64,000 bases of DNA from positions 48,897,452 through 48,961,451 of the forward strand of contig CM059972.1 in assembly GCA_030490835.1 (NCBI GenBank), given 5' to 3'. The DNA comes from Annona cherimola. Its lineage: Eukaryota > Streptophyta > Magnoliopsida > Magnoliales > Annonaceae. The translations under genes and the position numbers were made by a program. The notes beneath the pieces are model-generated. The model was not told the DNA's origin. It worked only from the letters and a program-made list of their open reading frames with translations, and did no database searches. Of the stretch, positions 34,891 to 45,918 are shown in pieces. The first letter of the stretch is position 1, and every line of letters starts with the position of its first letter.

Positions 34891-37494
34891 TGTGGCACCC
34901 CAAACCGAGACGACACTTCCTTACCTCAAGACCTTATCAATTGGTAAATGTGAATCAGGATTGTTACCCTGATCACACGGCGATTTCTTAATCAGAACTC
35001 GTCCAGAATTATTATTATTTTTTCATTCACCATCGTTCATATCTTTATATTTCACATCATTCATCAAACAAGTGGTGATACATTGGTAATAAAATTTCAA
35101 ATTCTATCTCATAGCATCTCATCATGTTTTTTTTTTATAATGACATTTACAATTCATACACACATCTATACAAGCATTGGATCACATAGAACTTATAATT
35201 CTACATAAGTTCACATTCACATCAACATACCTTAGCATTTTAATTCATGCTATTCAATTTCTTATAGCCTTCATGGCTATCATCACGTACTTTTCTTCTT
35301 TGCTTAAATTTTCATCCTCTTGAGTTTCCCAGTACCTATCTAAGGTTTGGGAAAATAAAACGTGAGTGACAACTCATTAAGTAAGCAATTTGTCTTTAGG
35401 GCATGACGTTCTTTAAAACCTTTTTCTTAAACATCTTGAACACCCTTTTTTTTTTACTTGAGGACATGCATATGTCCTAAAATATTATCACGAAATCTTT
35501 ATTCATAAGGACAGTTCCATGTCCTTAAACATTATCATAAAACATTATTCTTAAAATCATTTACAAGCCACGTGTGAGCTTGTTAAGACAAAACTTGTTC
35601 GTTTTACCCTCTTTAATTAATTTCATTTAGTCTAATATGAACATTTCTAATGTTCAAAGACATTTACATAAAATCATCTTTCATTAGTCGACGTTTTACG
35701 TCCAAAATATTTTTTCTCATAACTCTTTTTTTTAGAAAAGGATATTATCATGTCCTAAAAATATCATATACATAAGCCTTTCTCAGCAAAGGACATTTCT
35801 ATGTCCAAAAACATTTTTTCATCTTAAATTCCGTTAGCCAAGAGACATTTGATATCTCAAACCATTTTTGACATATATTTCTTTGGCAATGGACATTCAT
35901 ATGCCCTAAACACTTTTCAATTAAGCCTTTTTGAAATGGACATTCTCATGTCCAGAACCAAGTTTGGCATAAATCTTTTTCATAATCTCCATCTTAGGGC
36001 TTCTTTATAGCAAACAAGGCAATTAAAATACATAAACCATTTTCATAAATGCATTTTCATAAAAACGTTTTCTTTCATCCTTATTATTTACACTTTTTGC
36101 AAAACACCCTATTTTTAGGGTAACCATGTCATAAAAATCCCTTTAGGATAACTTTTATAAAAATATGGTTTCATGTCCCAATCTTTGGGCTTTCAATAGC
36201 AAAACATAAGCAAATGCATTTCTCTCCATCCATTAGTGACACTTAGCAAGTGATCACTCTACCTTTTGGAAGAGAATCCTTAACAGCACACTAACTAGGC
36301 GGCTATTTTCTTTATCCTGCTCCCATCTTAGGGAGGGCGCCACTGGCCTCCTGCCATTCCTTAGCGACTTGGCCATATGTAGAGTGGGTCCCGGCCATCC
36401 CGACCGTATTCTATAACCGGCCTATTCCTTGTACTGGTGCACCATACATTATCCTGACGGACCGCAGTCCGTTTGGTTTTAAGAACCACAAACGTCAGCC
36501 CGTGTCATTTTAAACCGGGATCATAGACCGCAGTCTGCATCCATACTCGAAAAACATTATAGATCGAAGACTATATTTTTAAAAATTATTTTTTTTGAAA
36601 ACACATCACAGACTACAATCCGTGTCAACTATTAAAGCGAGCGCACCCACTTTAAACAAGTTGTCATTTGAAATCAAATTTTAGGATGACCTTCCTTAAA
36701 TTCTTTTAGAAATATTTTGAGTAAAACATTTTGATAAACATTTGAAATGTATGAGAAACAATACATCTTAAAAATCCTTATAATAAAAGAAATTCAAAAC
36801 TTTTGGATTTTCAAAAATAAACCATATATTTCTCTAATATTTTCTTGGTTTCCATTTCAGGGCCTTTTGCTTACAAAAGTTATGCAATTATACCATCCCC
36901 TTCTCCAGAACCTAAAAATTAGATTATTGTCCACATATTTATTATACTATTTTTACATAAAAGGGGAATTGCACAGTCTTTTGCATGCGGTTTAGCAACC
37001 TGAAATTAAACCATTTATAACATCAACTTATTAGGTTGGTCATCCTTAAATCTCATTCAACAACATTCGTATAAACATTTTTGAAGACATTTTCATCATA
37101 GATTTCCTTATCCAAAGGAAATCAAAACTTTTTGAATATCATTTCAAAACATATGGACTATGTCTAAATCCTTATTTATATTTAATTATCCTGACATAGA
37201 AAAATCAATCTTTTTCCATAAATCATATCTTTTTTCTTTTTCTTTCATAAACATAATTAATTATCACAAATTGTTGTAAAAATAATTCAAAACTTATTCA
37301 CAAATGTCGTTTTGTGAAAAAGGTAAAACTCCCTTTTTCTTATAAAATACTTTTGAAACAATATCATAAAGAACTTGCTTACCTGGAAGCAAATTCCTAA
37401 AATCATTGGCATAAAACATAAAATCCTGTAAAATTAACATCATGGAGAACTTGCTTACTCATAAGCAAATTTCTCAATCCTATTAACATAAAGG
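34891..37494 (-). repeat. 5' LTR of the LARD-like element, truncated
   Basis: Plus-strand start TGTGGCACCCCAAACCGAG. It follows the complete LTR 27533-32181 almost base for base until ATTAACATAAAG (37481-37494) and then stops, so the outer two fifths of the LTR are missing. The break coincides with a fold-back palindrome (37467-37506). Confidence 0.9.
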
Positions 37495-38829
37495 ATTGAG
37501 AAATTTTTATTGATTTAGAAATTGATATTTAAATTTATTTCTAAGGTATTTAAGGATGGTCATTCCTTACTTCAATATGTGTTGTTAACTGCTTTACATA
37601 ACTGCTTTGTTAAATACGAAAAATACTATCTTATGAATTTATGCAAGAAAATCATGCTAGCATGTCGAGGTTAAGTTCATATGCACAAAGCATAAGGTCC
37701 ACCTTAAAGGAGTAAGCAGACCGATTGTCCCCCTTTGGTGTGGCCGAGTCGCTAAGATAGGCCAAGGGTCGGTGGCGCCTCCCTAAATGGGGGAAGATGA
37801 AGATGGATGGTCACCTAGCTAGCTTCCATCCTAAGAGATCATGATGCATTTCATTTCATTTACATGTTATACCCTTGAGGGGGTATAGTGTTGCTTTTCG
37901 ATATATTTTTAATAAAAAGGTTTCTGCTCTGCAGGTAGTTGATCACTTGATAAGTGTCTCTACTGAATGGAGAGAAATGCTTTTAAATAAATATGCCTTC
38001 AAAATGTATTGCTTGAAAAATGTAGATAGCTTTCTTATTGAGTGTACAACCCACGTATTGTTTTTCAAACCCATAGACAGGTGAAGAAATGAAAGAGACA
38101 AGGAGCATGAATTGAGCATGGGAGAATGTGAAGATTTTATGAATTTTAATTTGTGCTGCTTATGACTAATGGGACGTAATATGACTTGATAATTTATGAT
38201 CATATGTGATCTAGGTTATGTCTTGTATGTTATGAACAAGTGACTATGATTGATGAGCATGTTATGAATTTTTATGATTATATCTGATATGAAATGCGTG
38301 TATTAGGTCAAAGATGACTTGAATGGGCATTTGAAAAAAAATATTTTTAAAATAAATTATTGAGGAACTATAAATAATTGGATAAATATCTGTTAAATTC
38401 CGTCGTGTGATAGGGCAACAATCCTGATCATGTTTACCAGTAAATAACGATCCCAAGGTAAGGCTCAAGATGTGACGCTCGGATGGGGGCGCCACAGGTG
38501 TCTCTATCAGTAGCTCCAGCTCGATTCTTAACCCGACGACCACAGAATCCTGCTTGTCTCCTCGTTCCAAACTCAGAATGGCCATGGTTTCCATTCATCT
38601 CAACAACAATCCAGCGAACGTCCTAGCCAAGCACCGCCCCTCCAATCGAGCAACCCATGAACCCAAAACTAACGATTTGCAGACCAGCGTGCCCCTGCAT
38701 CTTTCTTACACCTGACTCACCGTTATTCTACACTATCACCCGCATAGTGGTAGATTTAATGTGTTTCGGTTATTTTAATTAAAATTGATGATCATAGTGC
38801 TCTTAATAACAAGCACTTGGTGCACATCA

Positions 38830-40126
38830 GTTATTTTGCATGAATACGAAATTAGAGGATGCATTTTCCACAATACATGACTTTGAAATTATAATATTTT
38901 CAACATTAGCAAACTACGCATGCTTACACAGAGGGAGAGCACTTATCGGAAAAATCTATGAACAGGAGTTGAAATTTGGAATGAAAGATAACAAGGAATC
39001 TAGAAGAAAGTGGGATGCCTCCAATACCAAGTTTTTAAAAAATATCTATAAGCCTTTTAAAAAATTTAGATCGACCATGTTATAAGATTACTTCCAATAT
39101 TTATGAGTGACCCACAATTAAGAAAAATTTTGTTTTACAAAGAAAATTCTTTTGGGTTTTTTCTTTGGCATCATAGTATCACGATGACATAAACATCAAG
39201 TTTTGAAAGTTAGATCTCTCAATTCTTTTGTTGGTTGTGGATGATACGATAATTTCCAATCAATTAAACGTGTTGAGCAATTATGAGTGCAAAAAATCAA
39301 TTTCTAATAATGGACATTTTCTTGTTGAAATTATTCGGCAACTATAAATAACTTATTTCACGCATATCATCCAAAGTCCAAGCATGTTAATATGTATTTT
39401 TTACTGCATATTTGATTTACATACATCAAATAAAAAGGTATTTTTGGCTGCATATTTGATTTAAGATAAAAGGAAAGTACAAGATGAGGTAACTTAGACA
39501 AGGTGTAAAAGAAAATGATAATCGCACTCATGAAATAAATAACAGCAAAACAACTAAGAATATTTCAATACTTTTACAATAAATAATGATGATTTAGGAA
39601 ATACAAATATCAAGCTACGCTGGTGTCTATTTTTGGGGAAAAGCGAAATCTAAGTGGCATTATTTTTGAATCCTCATTGGTAACATGTCAAAGTTGAACG
39701 CTGAAAAAAAACCTACAACATAGTTATGAAGATCAAATATTTTTATTATAGCCCTTCGTTTTACCATATGGTAATTTATAAATACATCACTAGTAATTAA
39801 TAGTGCTAGTGTTGTGTATACTATATACACATATGACACCTGGGGGACATATAGTGTATGCATATATTAAAATCTTGGCATGTTTGGTTGTATAGGACAT
39901 CACTTACAAGTATATTAGAATGAGTATGAGTTGTGCATTGACATGTTTATGTGGCTGCACCGCTTGGTTATGATATAATTTGTTGGGTATTGATTTAGAG
40001 GTATATGATTGACGCGTTGTTTAGGACACAACAACTATCTTGCACCTCATAAAGTAGGGATAGGGTTTTGACCTACTCAATCAAGTCGCAAGGGTCAGTG
40101 GGGCAACACCCCTTGCGGGGGTGAGG
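38830..40126. other. Unassigned sequence between two element boundaries
   Basis: AT-rich. It includes one short reading frame of 81 codons (38840-39085, ending FKKFRSTML) that I do not recognise and that lacks supporting context. An imperfect 44-bp tandem repeat (CTGCATATTTGATTTA) lies at 39394-39463. The last 60 bases include GGGGCAACACCCCTTGCGGGGGTGAGG, which could be a polypurine tract before the LTR-like start at 40127. Confidence 0.4.
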
Positions 40127-42242
40127 TGTAATGCCCCGGGTATTTGCAACTATGTCAATAGACAATGATGTGGATAATATAGCTTGAGAAACCATATGAG
40201 AATAAGGCTTTGATTAATCAATGGATTGAATATGTGAAAGATTATGCGAATTGTAGCAAATGTGTTAAAAAATCCAATTTGTGAGGACCGGAGGAGTGAA
40301 TTTTGACAAATGGCTTAGTGGAAGCTTGATATGAATTCTCGTATGTTCTTTAGGTCGTTTTGGACTTGTAAGAATGCTTGATTTGATAAAATGATGAATG
40401 TTTGAAATTTGACCCTCATGTGCATTTTGAAGTAGAAAAAGGACGTTACTTAGAATTGATTCATTTTAAAATATGTCCGAGCATGGGTAAGATGCCTAGC
40501 ATGTTTGGAACGAATATAGATAGTTGTAGATGGGATTTGAATGTTAGATTTGGATGAATGATGAAAATTGGTCTAATTGCTTGGTTAAGCTCAAAAGAAT
40601 TATGATAATGAAAATGACTAATGATTGTTGATAAGAGCCATGATTTTACATGAGAATGACGGTAATCATAATTGAAGTGTGCTCATGAAGTTTGGGAATG
40701 AATTAGGTATGATAATTTTGAGAATGGAGTCATTTGAGACTAATAGTGAGAATTCGGTAAGTAATGAACTTAATAGATGAAGTTCTGGAAATGACATGGG
40801 ACATGATGGTTTTTAGCATAGATGAGATTCTAGATATATGTGTGATGTGTGAGAAGTGTTGTTTAAGGCATTAGAGGTGATATATATGATTTGGGCCAAT
40901 GAGACCCATTGTAGAGGCAAAACGACTAAAGAGTTGGATTGGCATGTCAATATAAGATATATTTTGAGAAAACAAATGACATAAATGTAATATTTGAATG
41001 ATAAGAGATGTTTATGAATGATTGGTTTGGTGTTGGGAATGTTTTGACATATTATGACCACTTCTCTTGGGAATGGGTGAAAGTTGTCAATAAAGCTGTA
41101 TAGTAAAATGCATGCCAAACTTTAAGGTGAGAGAATTATGTGCAGAAATTTTTGTGAAGAGATAGTATTCAAAATTAGGAATTCAATGCAAAAAGAATCA
41201 TCTCAATCGGAGCTGTCTAGAGAAAGTTATGAGTAAAATGGTGCAACATAGTTGAATCGGGCCAACATGGGCCAAACCGCGTTGTGTTAAAAAAAAAACA
41301 GCCCAGGCCATGTTGGTTGTTGTTTTAAAGTAGGGAGGGTGCGAACCCACCTCATTTCATGTCATTCCTTTCCCTTCTTCCATCCCATCACCCTAGCTCT
41401 CTAACCACACGATAAACCATTCAAAAATGCTTAGATTCATGTCGTTTTTGCATCAAAGAAGCTTCTTGGATCAAGGAGAGAGCTTGGAGCTTAGGAGAAC
41501 TTGAAGTTTTTTGGATAAAATTGAATTTGAGGTAAGTAGGTTGTTTTTTTGTATCAAATCACGGATTTCGGTTAGAATCATGATGTTTTGTGATTGTGTG
41601 TGGGACATTGTGTTTGTTTTTTTTATTTGAATGAATTTTTGTTATCTGAGACTTCTCTAAAGATTGAAGGGAGGTTAGAAATTGGGAGTTTTGATGGAGA
41701 TTCATGTAAAGGATCAAACAAAAGTATTTACAAGTGATTTTGTATCATATTATTATGTGTTGGGAAGAATCTCATGAATTTTTAGCAGTTTATTTTGATT
41801 TTCATATGTTGCCTATAAGGTATTTGATGGAATGCCCAAGTGAGGCTTAATGCCTAGAAACTATGTATAAATGGATGTGTAGAACTTTAACGATGTGAAT
41901 AATGTATTATGAATTTTTGGGGGATATGTGATATTGAATTATTTAGAATAGAACATGTGATAGGCTGGATGAATATGAGTTGTATGAATTGAAATGGAGG
42001 TTAAACATTGTGCTTGAGGATATTATTAGACGTATGTTAGAACTTGTGATGAATCGACATGGTTCATATATTTGCATGGATTCCATGATGGTTTGATGTG
42101 AGCCTTTGCATGCCAAATGTTGATTTGATGAATTAGGGTTAGGCCCTTTGAAAGTGGATTGGTATTGTTGGCTATGTGTTTGTGTACGGTTTTGATAAAC
42201 CAATGGTTCATAGTTTAAAATGAGCATAAGGCATGATTTTAG
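40127..42242 (+). repeat. Gypsy-type LTR fragment, family G6
   Basis: Begins TGTAATGCCCCGGG after a purine-rich GGGGGTGAGG, a typical start for plant gypsy LTRs. Near 41380-41535 it has a leader-like segment (CCCTAGCTCTC, then CTTCTTGGATCAAGGAGAG, ending GAGGTAAGTAGG) as in R/U5 regions. It is cut at 42243 by the copia II LTR. Its other end is not in the window. Confidence 0.55.
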
Positions 42243-45155
42243 TGTTTGAATTCAAGGCAAATTAAGCACAATCCATGTTTTGATGATTAACAACTCAATT
42301 TGAGAATTAATTAAGCACTAATGAGATTGCTAAGTATTTCAAAGATAAAAAATTCAAGATTCAAAAGATAGCAGGTCAAGTCATAGTCCCAAGTCGACTC
42401 AGTCATTGACTTAGGTCAAGTCGATTCCCAAGTCGACTCCAAAATCGATTTCAAGTGCATTAAATACATCAGGACTCGGAGACAGGTGAAGTCGCAGTCG
42501 AAGTCGACTCTGCTTGCGACTTAGGTGAAGTTGCAAACCCAAGTCGACTCCAGGCGCGACTTGGGTATAGCCTTGATAAAGACTTCGAGTTCTCAAAGTC
42601 AAGTCACTTTCCAAGTCGACTCCAGCCTGCGACTTAAGTGAAGTCGCATCTCAAGTCGACCCGAGCATGCGACTTGGGTAAAGTCGACGTCCAAGTTGAC
42701 CCAAGTGAACGACTCAAGTACATGGCCACTTCATATTACCTCAAAGATGTATTATTATTGAATGAACAACAAAATCAAGAAGAACAATCATAATGAATCA
42801 AGGCCACAAGGAAGATCTTCTCAAGAGTAGAGTAGATTACTTCATTTTTTATCAAAACAATGCATACCAAGGATATTTAATAAATAACAAGAAAAGAAAA
42901 GGAAATACAAAACATTAAGATCACTTTCAAGACTTCAAAGTTCCAAGATAATCAAATGGTTGGTGAAGTCGCACCCAAAGTCGACTCCACGTGCGACTTC
43001 GGTTAAGTTCGAGACCAAGTCGACCTGAAGCTTGAACTTGGAAGTGGAAGCCGAAGACCGAAGTCGCACCCGAAGTCGACTCCACCATGCGACTTGGTCG
43101 AAGTCGCATGCCAAGTCGACTCTAAATGCGACTTGGTTCGCAATGGTCGGAAAAATTCGAACGTTGGCGCATTTAATGCACGCCACCTACCACAAAACAT
43201 TCGAATTTTGTGGCACCCCGAACCAAGGGTCACAATCTTACTCTAAGATCTTATCGATTCGTAAACGTGACTCAGGATCGTTACCCTAACCACGCGGTAG
43301 GTACTTAATTGGATCTTGTCCAAAAAAATTTCTTTTCTTTCTTTTTCTTTTTCTTTCATCACATAAACATATACTCATCATCATTCATAATGGACTTATC
43401 CATATCATCATAAATCATCAACTTCTTATATTATTCATAACTTCATAATTTCATACAACCTATGTCTTTTTCAATATATCCCATTAGGGCATTTATTCAC
43501 ACAAAAATCTACTAACCTTTGTAGATTCCTCTTTTTCCTTAGCAACACATGCCTTTTATCTCTTGGCTTTCCTGCACCTGTCTGAGGTTGGGAAATCAAA
43601 ACATGAGTCGAAACTCAATAAGCAAGCATTTTTCTTTCATTTAAATGCATTTCTCTCCATTCGATAGAAGACACTTACCAAGTGATCAACTACCAACAGA
43701 ACAAAAACTTTTTCATAAAAATTATTTCATAAATATTGGATGTGCAAATACTTCCTTTCCATATCTGACATAAACCTTCGTGTGTGGGTACGCTAGCCTG
43801 GAAAACATCTCACATAGCATGGTCCATTACGCCGGCTTCTCCGACTTGACCTCGTCAAGGGGACCTCGCGTCCTTTACCCTGATTAGCCTACTTGGTCTC
43901 CTACATGCATGACTTTTGATTTTCCCGGCATTATATACCTTTTACACCAGGTAACTTGTCATTCTCATGTACAGAATTATTTGCACCATCCCTTTAAAAC
44001 ATCATTTCAAATCCATGCTTTCCTTTTCAATCCATGTATGAAAATGCAATGCATTCATTCACACATAATGTTAATTTGCCTCCACCTCTTGGGAGAACGC
44101 CGCTGGCACACAACCCATACGACTCGGCAATAGCGAAGGGGGACCCTCTGATCCGCTTTCTACCTCCACTAAAGCCTCTTCATTCTACATCATACATGTG
44201 CACATGTCCATGAACATCACATGATATCAATGTTGGAAATATGTGGAAAACTAGCTAAATCTATGTTTTGATGATTAACAAATCAATTTGAGTAAGTCTT
44301 GGCTACTAACACGTTTGTGGAAATGTTTAAGGCATATACATTTGAAGAAAATAAAGCATGGAAGGCCAAGTCGTTCTCCAAGTCAACCCCAAGATCGACT
44401 TCAAGAAGCCAAATCTGTCCAGAGTTGAAAATGGGAGAAGAACAAGTGAAGTCGCAGGCCAAGTCGACTCCACTTGCGACTTGGGAAGCCAAGTCGCAAA
44501 CGAAGTCGACTCCAGCATCGACTTCAGTCGGGAAAATCACTCCAGAGCTGAATTTGGGATGGAAGAATGCCGAAGTCGCAAACGAAGTCGACTCCAGTTG
44601 CGACTTGGGCGAAGTCGACCCCAAGTGCGACTTGAGTTTTTCTAAGATCAAAGATGCAGTTTCAAGAATCAACTTGAGTGTTTTCAATACCTAATTAAAG
44701 GTGCAAGATCAACTTAAATCTCTCAAGTTCAAGGCAAAGCTCCAAGCTTATCTCAAGATGAAGAAAGTCATGATATGACAACCAATCCAAGTTCAAGATA
44801 CCAAGAAGATTCAAATCTCATGGATTCAAGGATTGCAAAACTCGGAGCAAATGAAAGCAAGAAGACTCAATGATCCAAGATATGGAAAATGCAAAGGAAT
44901 TGAAGGAATGGAGAAGCCTAAGCAAAACAAAGCAATCTCCAAAGTCTTCAAGTTCATCAAAGCCAACTGACAAGGTGAAGTCGCACTCGAAGTCGACTTC
45001 ACCTGCGACTTGGGTAAAGTCGATACCCAAGTCGACCCGACCTGGAACTTGAGGTTGCGACGGAGAGGCGAAGTCACACCCGAAGTCGACTCCATCTGCG
45101 ACTTGGGCGAAGTCGCATCCGAAGTCGACTCCGCATGCGACTTGGGTCGCAACGG

Positions 45156-45215
45156 TCGGAATTTATTCGAACGTTGGCGCATTAAATGCGCGCCACCTAC
45201 CTTTTAACGTTCGGA
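45156..45215 (+). promoter_or_regulatory. Inverted-repeat block upstream of the copia TATA box
   Basis: TTCGAACGTTGGCGC, ATTAAAT, GCGCGCCACC and AACGTTCGGA form two nested complementary pairs (AACGTT/AACGTT and GGCGC/GCGCC) just upstream of the TATA box. The block is present in all copia LTRs of the window, so it is probably a binding site or hairpin with regulatory value. Confidence 0.65.
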
Positions 45216-45228
45216 TTCCCTCCAAAAT

Positions 45229-45236
45229 TATAAAAG
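45229..45236 (+). promoter_or_regulatory. TATA box of copia I 5' LTR
   Basis: TATAAAAGGCATTCA, identical in the 3' LTR (52158) and conserved in the LTRs at 7814 and about 58505. It defines the U3/R region. Confidence 0.8.
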
Positions 45237-45871
45237 GCATTCATGGTGGACGAGGGAAGTAGTTGAGAATCATTAAGTGTGCTTAACTCCTATATTCAAG
45301 AGCTCTAAAGAGATCAAGTCATTCAAAGAGGAAGAACTTTGCTTCAAATTGCAAGAGCTACATTTCTGAATCTTCAAAGTCTACATTACGAGTTCTTATC
45401 TGCGCCAAATTGCTTCTACACATCTGTAAAGTGTAAACTCCTTTTGTTATTTCATTTTGTTGTATTGATCTTGATTTAGTTTGAGGAACTAAGATCAAGT
45501 GTAAGCAAAGTAGTGTGTGATTGGAGTGGAACTCATTACCTACTTGTGCTGTGTTGTGTTGAAGCCCCCTAGAGTTGGAATCTAGAAGAGAGCAGTGGCT
45601 CTAATTGTATTTGAAGAATACAATAGTGGAACCCAAGTCACAAGGAGTGTGAGCTTGGAAGAGTGGAGTAGGGAGGTTGCCCGAACCACTATAAAAATCT
45701 TGTGTGCTTGATTTATATTTCTGCTCTCTACATTATATTACTTTCCATTTCGTTTCTTTATTAAGGGGACTAGATTAATCCGGGGTAAAGTTTCTGTTTA
45801 ACTTATAAATTTTTAAATACCCAATTCACCCCTCCCCTCTTGGGTAATTGCCATCAACTCGGGACCAACAA

Positions 45872-45885
45872 GTGGTATCAGAGCA
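45872..45885 (+). promoter_or_regulatory. Primer-binding site of copia I (initiator-Met tRNA)
   Basis: GTGGTATCAGAGCAGG starts one base after the LTR end. TGGTATCAGAGC is the complement of the 3' end of initiator-Met tRNA, the usual primer of plant Ty1/copia elements. Confidence 0.95.
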
Positions 45886-45918
45886 GGTCTTTGAGTTAAA
45901 CCAAAGAGATCCAATCAC

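Larger units (their letters stand above)
27533..37494 (-). mobile_element. LARD-like non-autonomous LTR element, reverse orientation, truncated at its 5' LTR
   Basis: Two long, nearly identical LTRs (27533-32181 complete, 34891-37494 truncated) flank a 2.7 kb internal region with a polypurine tract and an initiator-Met primer site but no gag or pol reading frame. LTRs over 4 kb around a short non-coding interior match the definition of large retrotransposon derivatives (LARDs). It needs proteins in trans, and the GGTTTCGGGACGAAACC pol-end remnant beside the polypurine tract points to a Tekay/Del chromovirus parent. Preceded by TTTAA at the left; the right flank is lost to a deletion. Confidence 0.8.
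26511..38496 (+). repeat. Gypsy LTR, family G1, interrupted and internally deleted (parts 26511-27532 and about 37495-38496)
   Basis: Starts TGTGAAATCCCAACC and ends GGGGGCGCCACA. Flanks are GGCAT (26506-26510) and GGTGT (38497-38501), which can be explained as a GGCGT target duplication that lost its CpG in both directions. Compared with other G1 copies only the first and last kilobase remain; about 2 kb are missing where the nested reverse element ends. The right part keeps the GTGTGGCCGAGTCGCTAAG block (37738) and the terminal block (38403-38480). Confidence 0.85.
25196..38829 (+). repeat. 3' LTR of the Asp-primed element, interrupted (parts 25196-26510 and 38497-38829)
   Basis: Starts TGGATAACTATAATT and ends TTGGTGCACATCA. 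It matches the 5' LTR at 21295-22962 except for point changes and small indels, such as an extra hairpin at 25385-25407 and the absence of about 20 bases near 25805. It is split at the sequence AAACCGG by the G1 LTR 26511-38496. No polypurine tract is evident just upstream of 25196. Confidence 0.85.
44231..45870 (+). repeat. 5' LTR of copia I (1640 bp)
   Basis: TGTTGGAAATATG...CGGGACCAACA. ATCAA at 44226-44230 is repeated after the 3' LTR at 52800-52804. GTCGAC hairpin arrays lie at 44365-44635 and 44975-45150, the promoter at 45229, one CTAGAGTTGGAATCTAGAAG element at about 45570, and the terminal ACCCAATTCACCCCTCCCC at about 45820. It closely matches the 3' LTR; many differences lie at CpG sites and one is a 12-base array unit. 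Confidence 0.96.

Noticed and set aside
38840..39085. 81-codon plus-strand reading frame (MNTKLEDAFSTIHDF...).
   Set aside because: No recognised domain, no promoter or intron structure, surrounded by repeats. Kept only as a remark in the region entry.
45872..45885. Possible tRNA gene at TGGTATCAGAGC.
   Set aside because: Only the primer-site segment is present, with no cloverleaf or promoter boxes; it is the retrotransposon primer-binding site.
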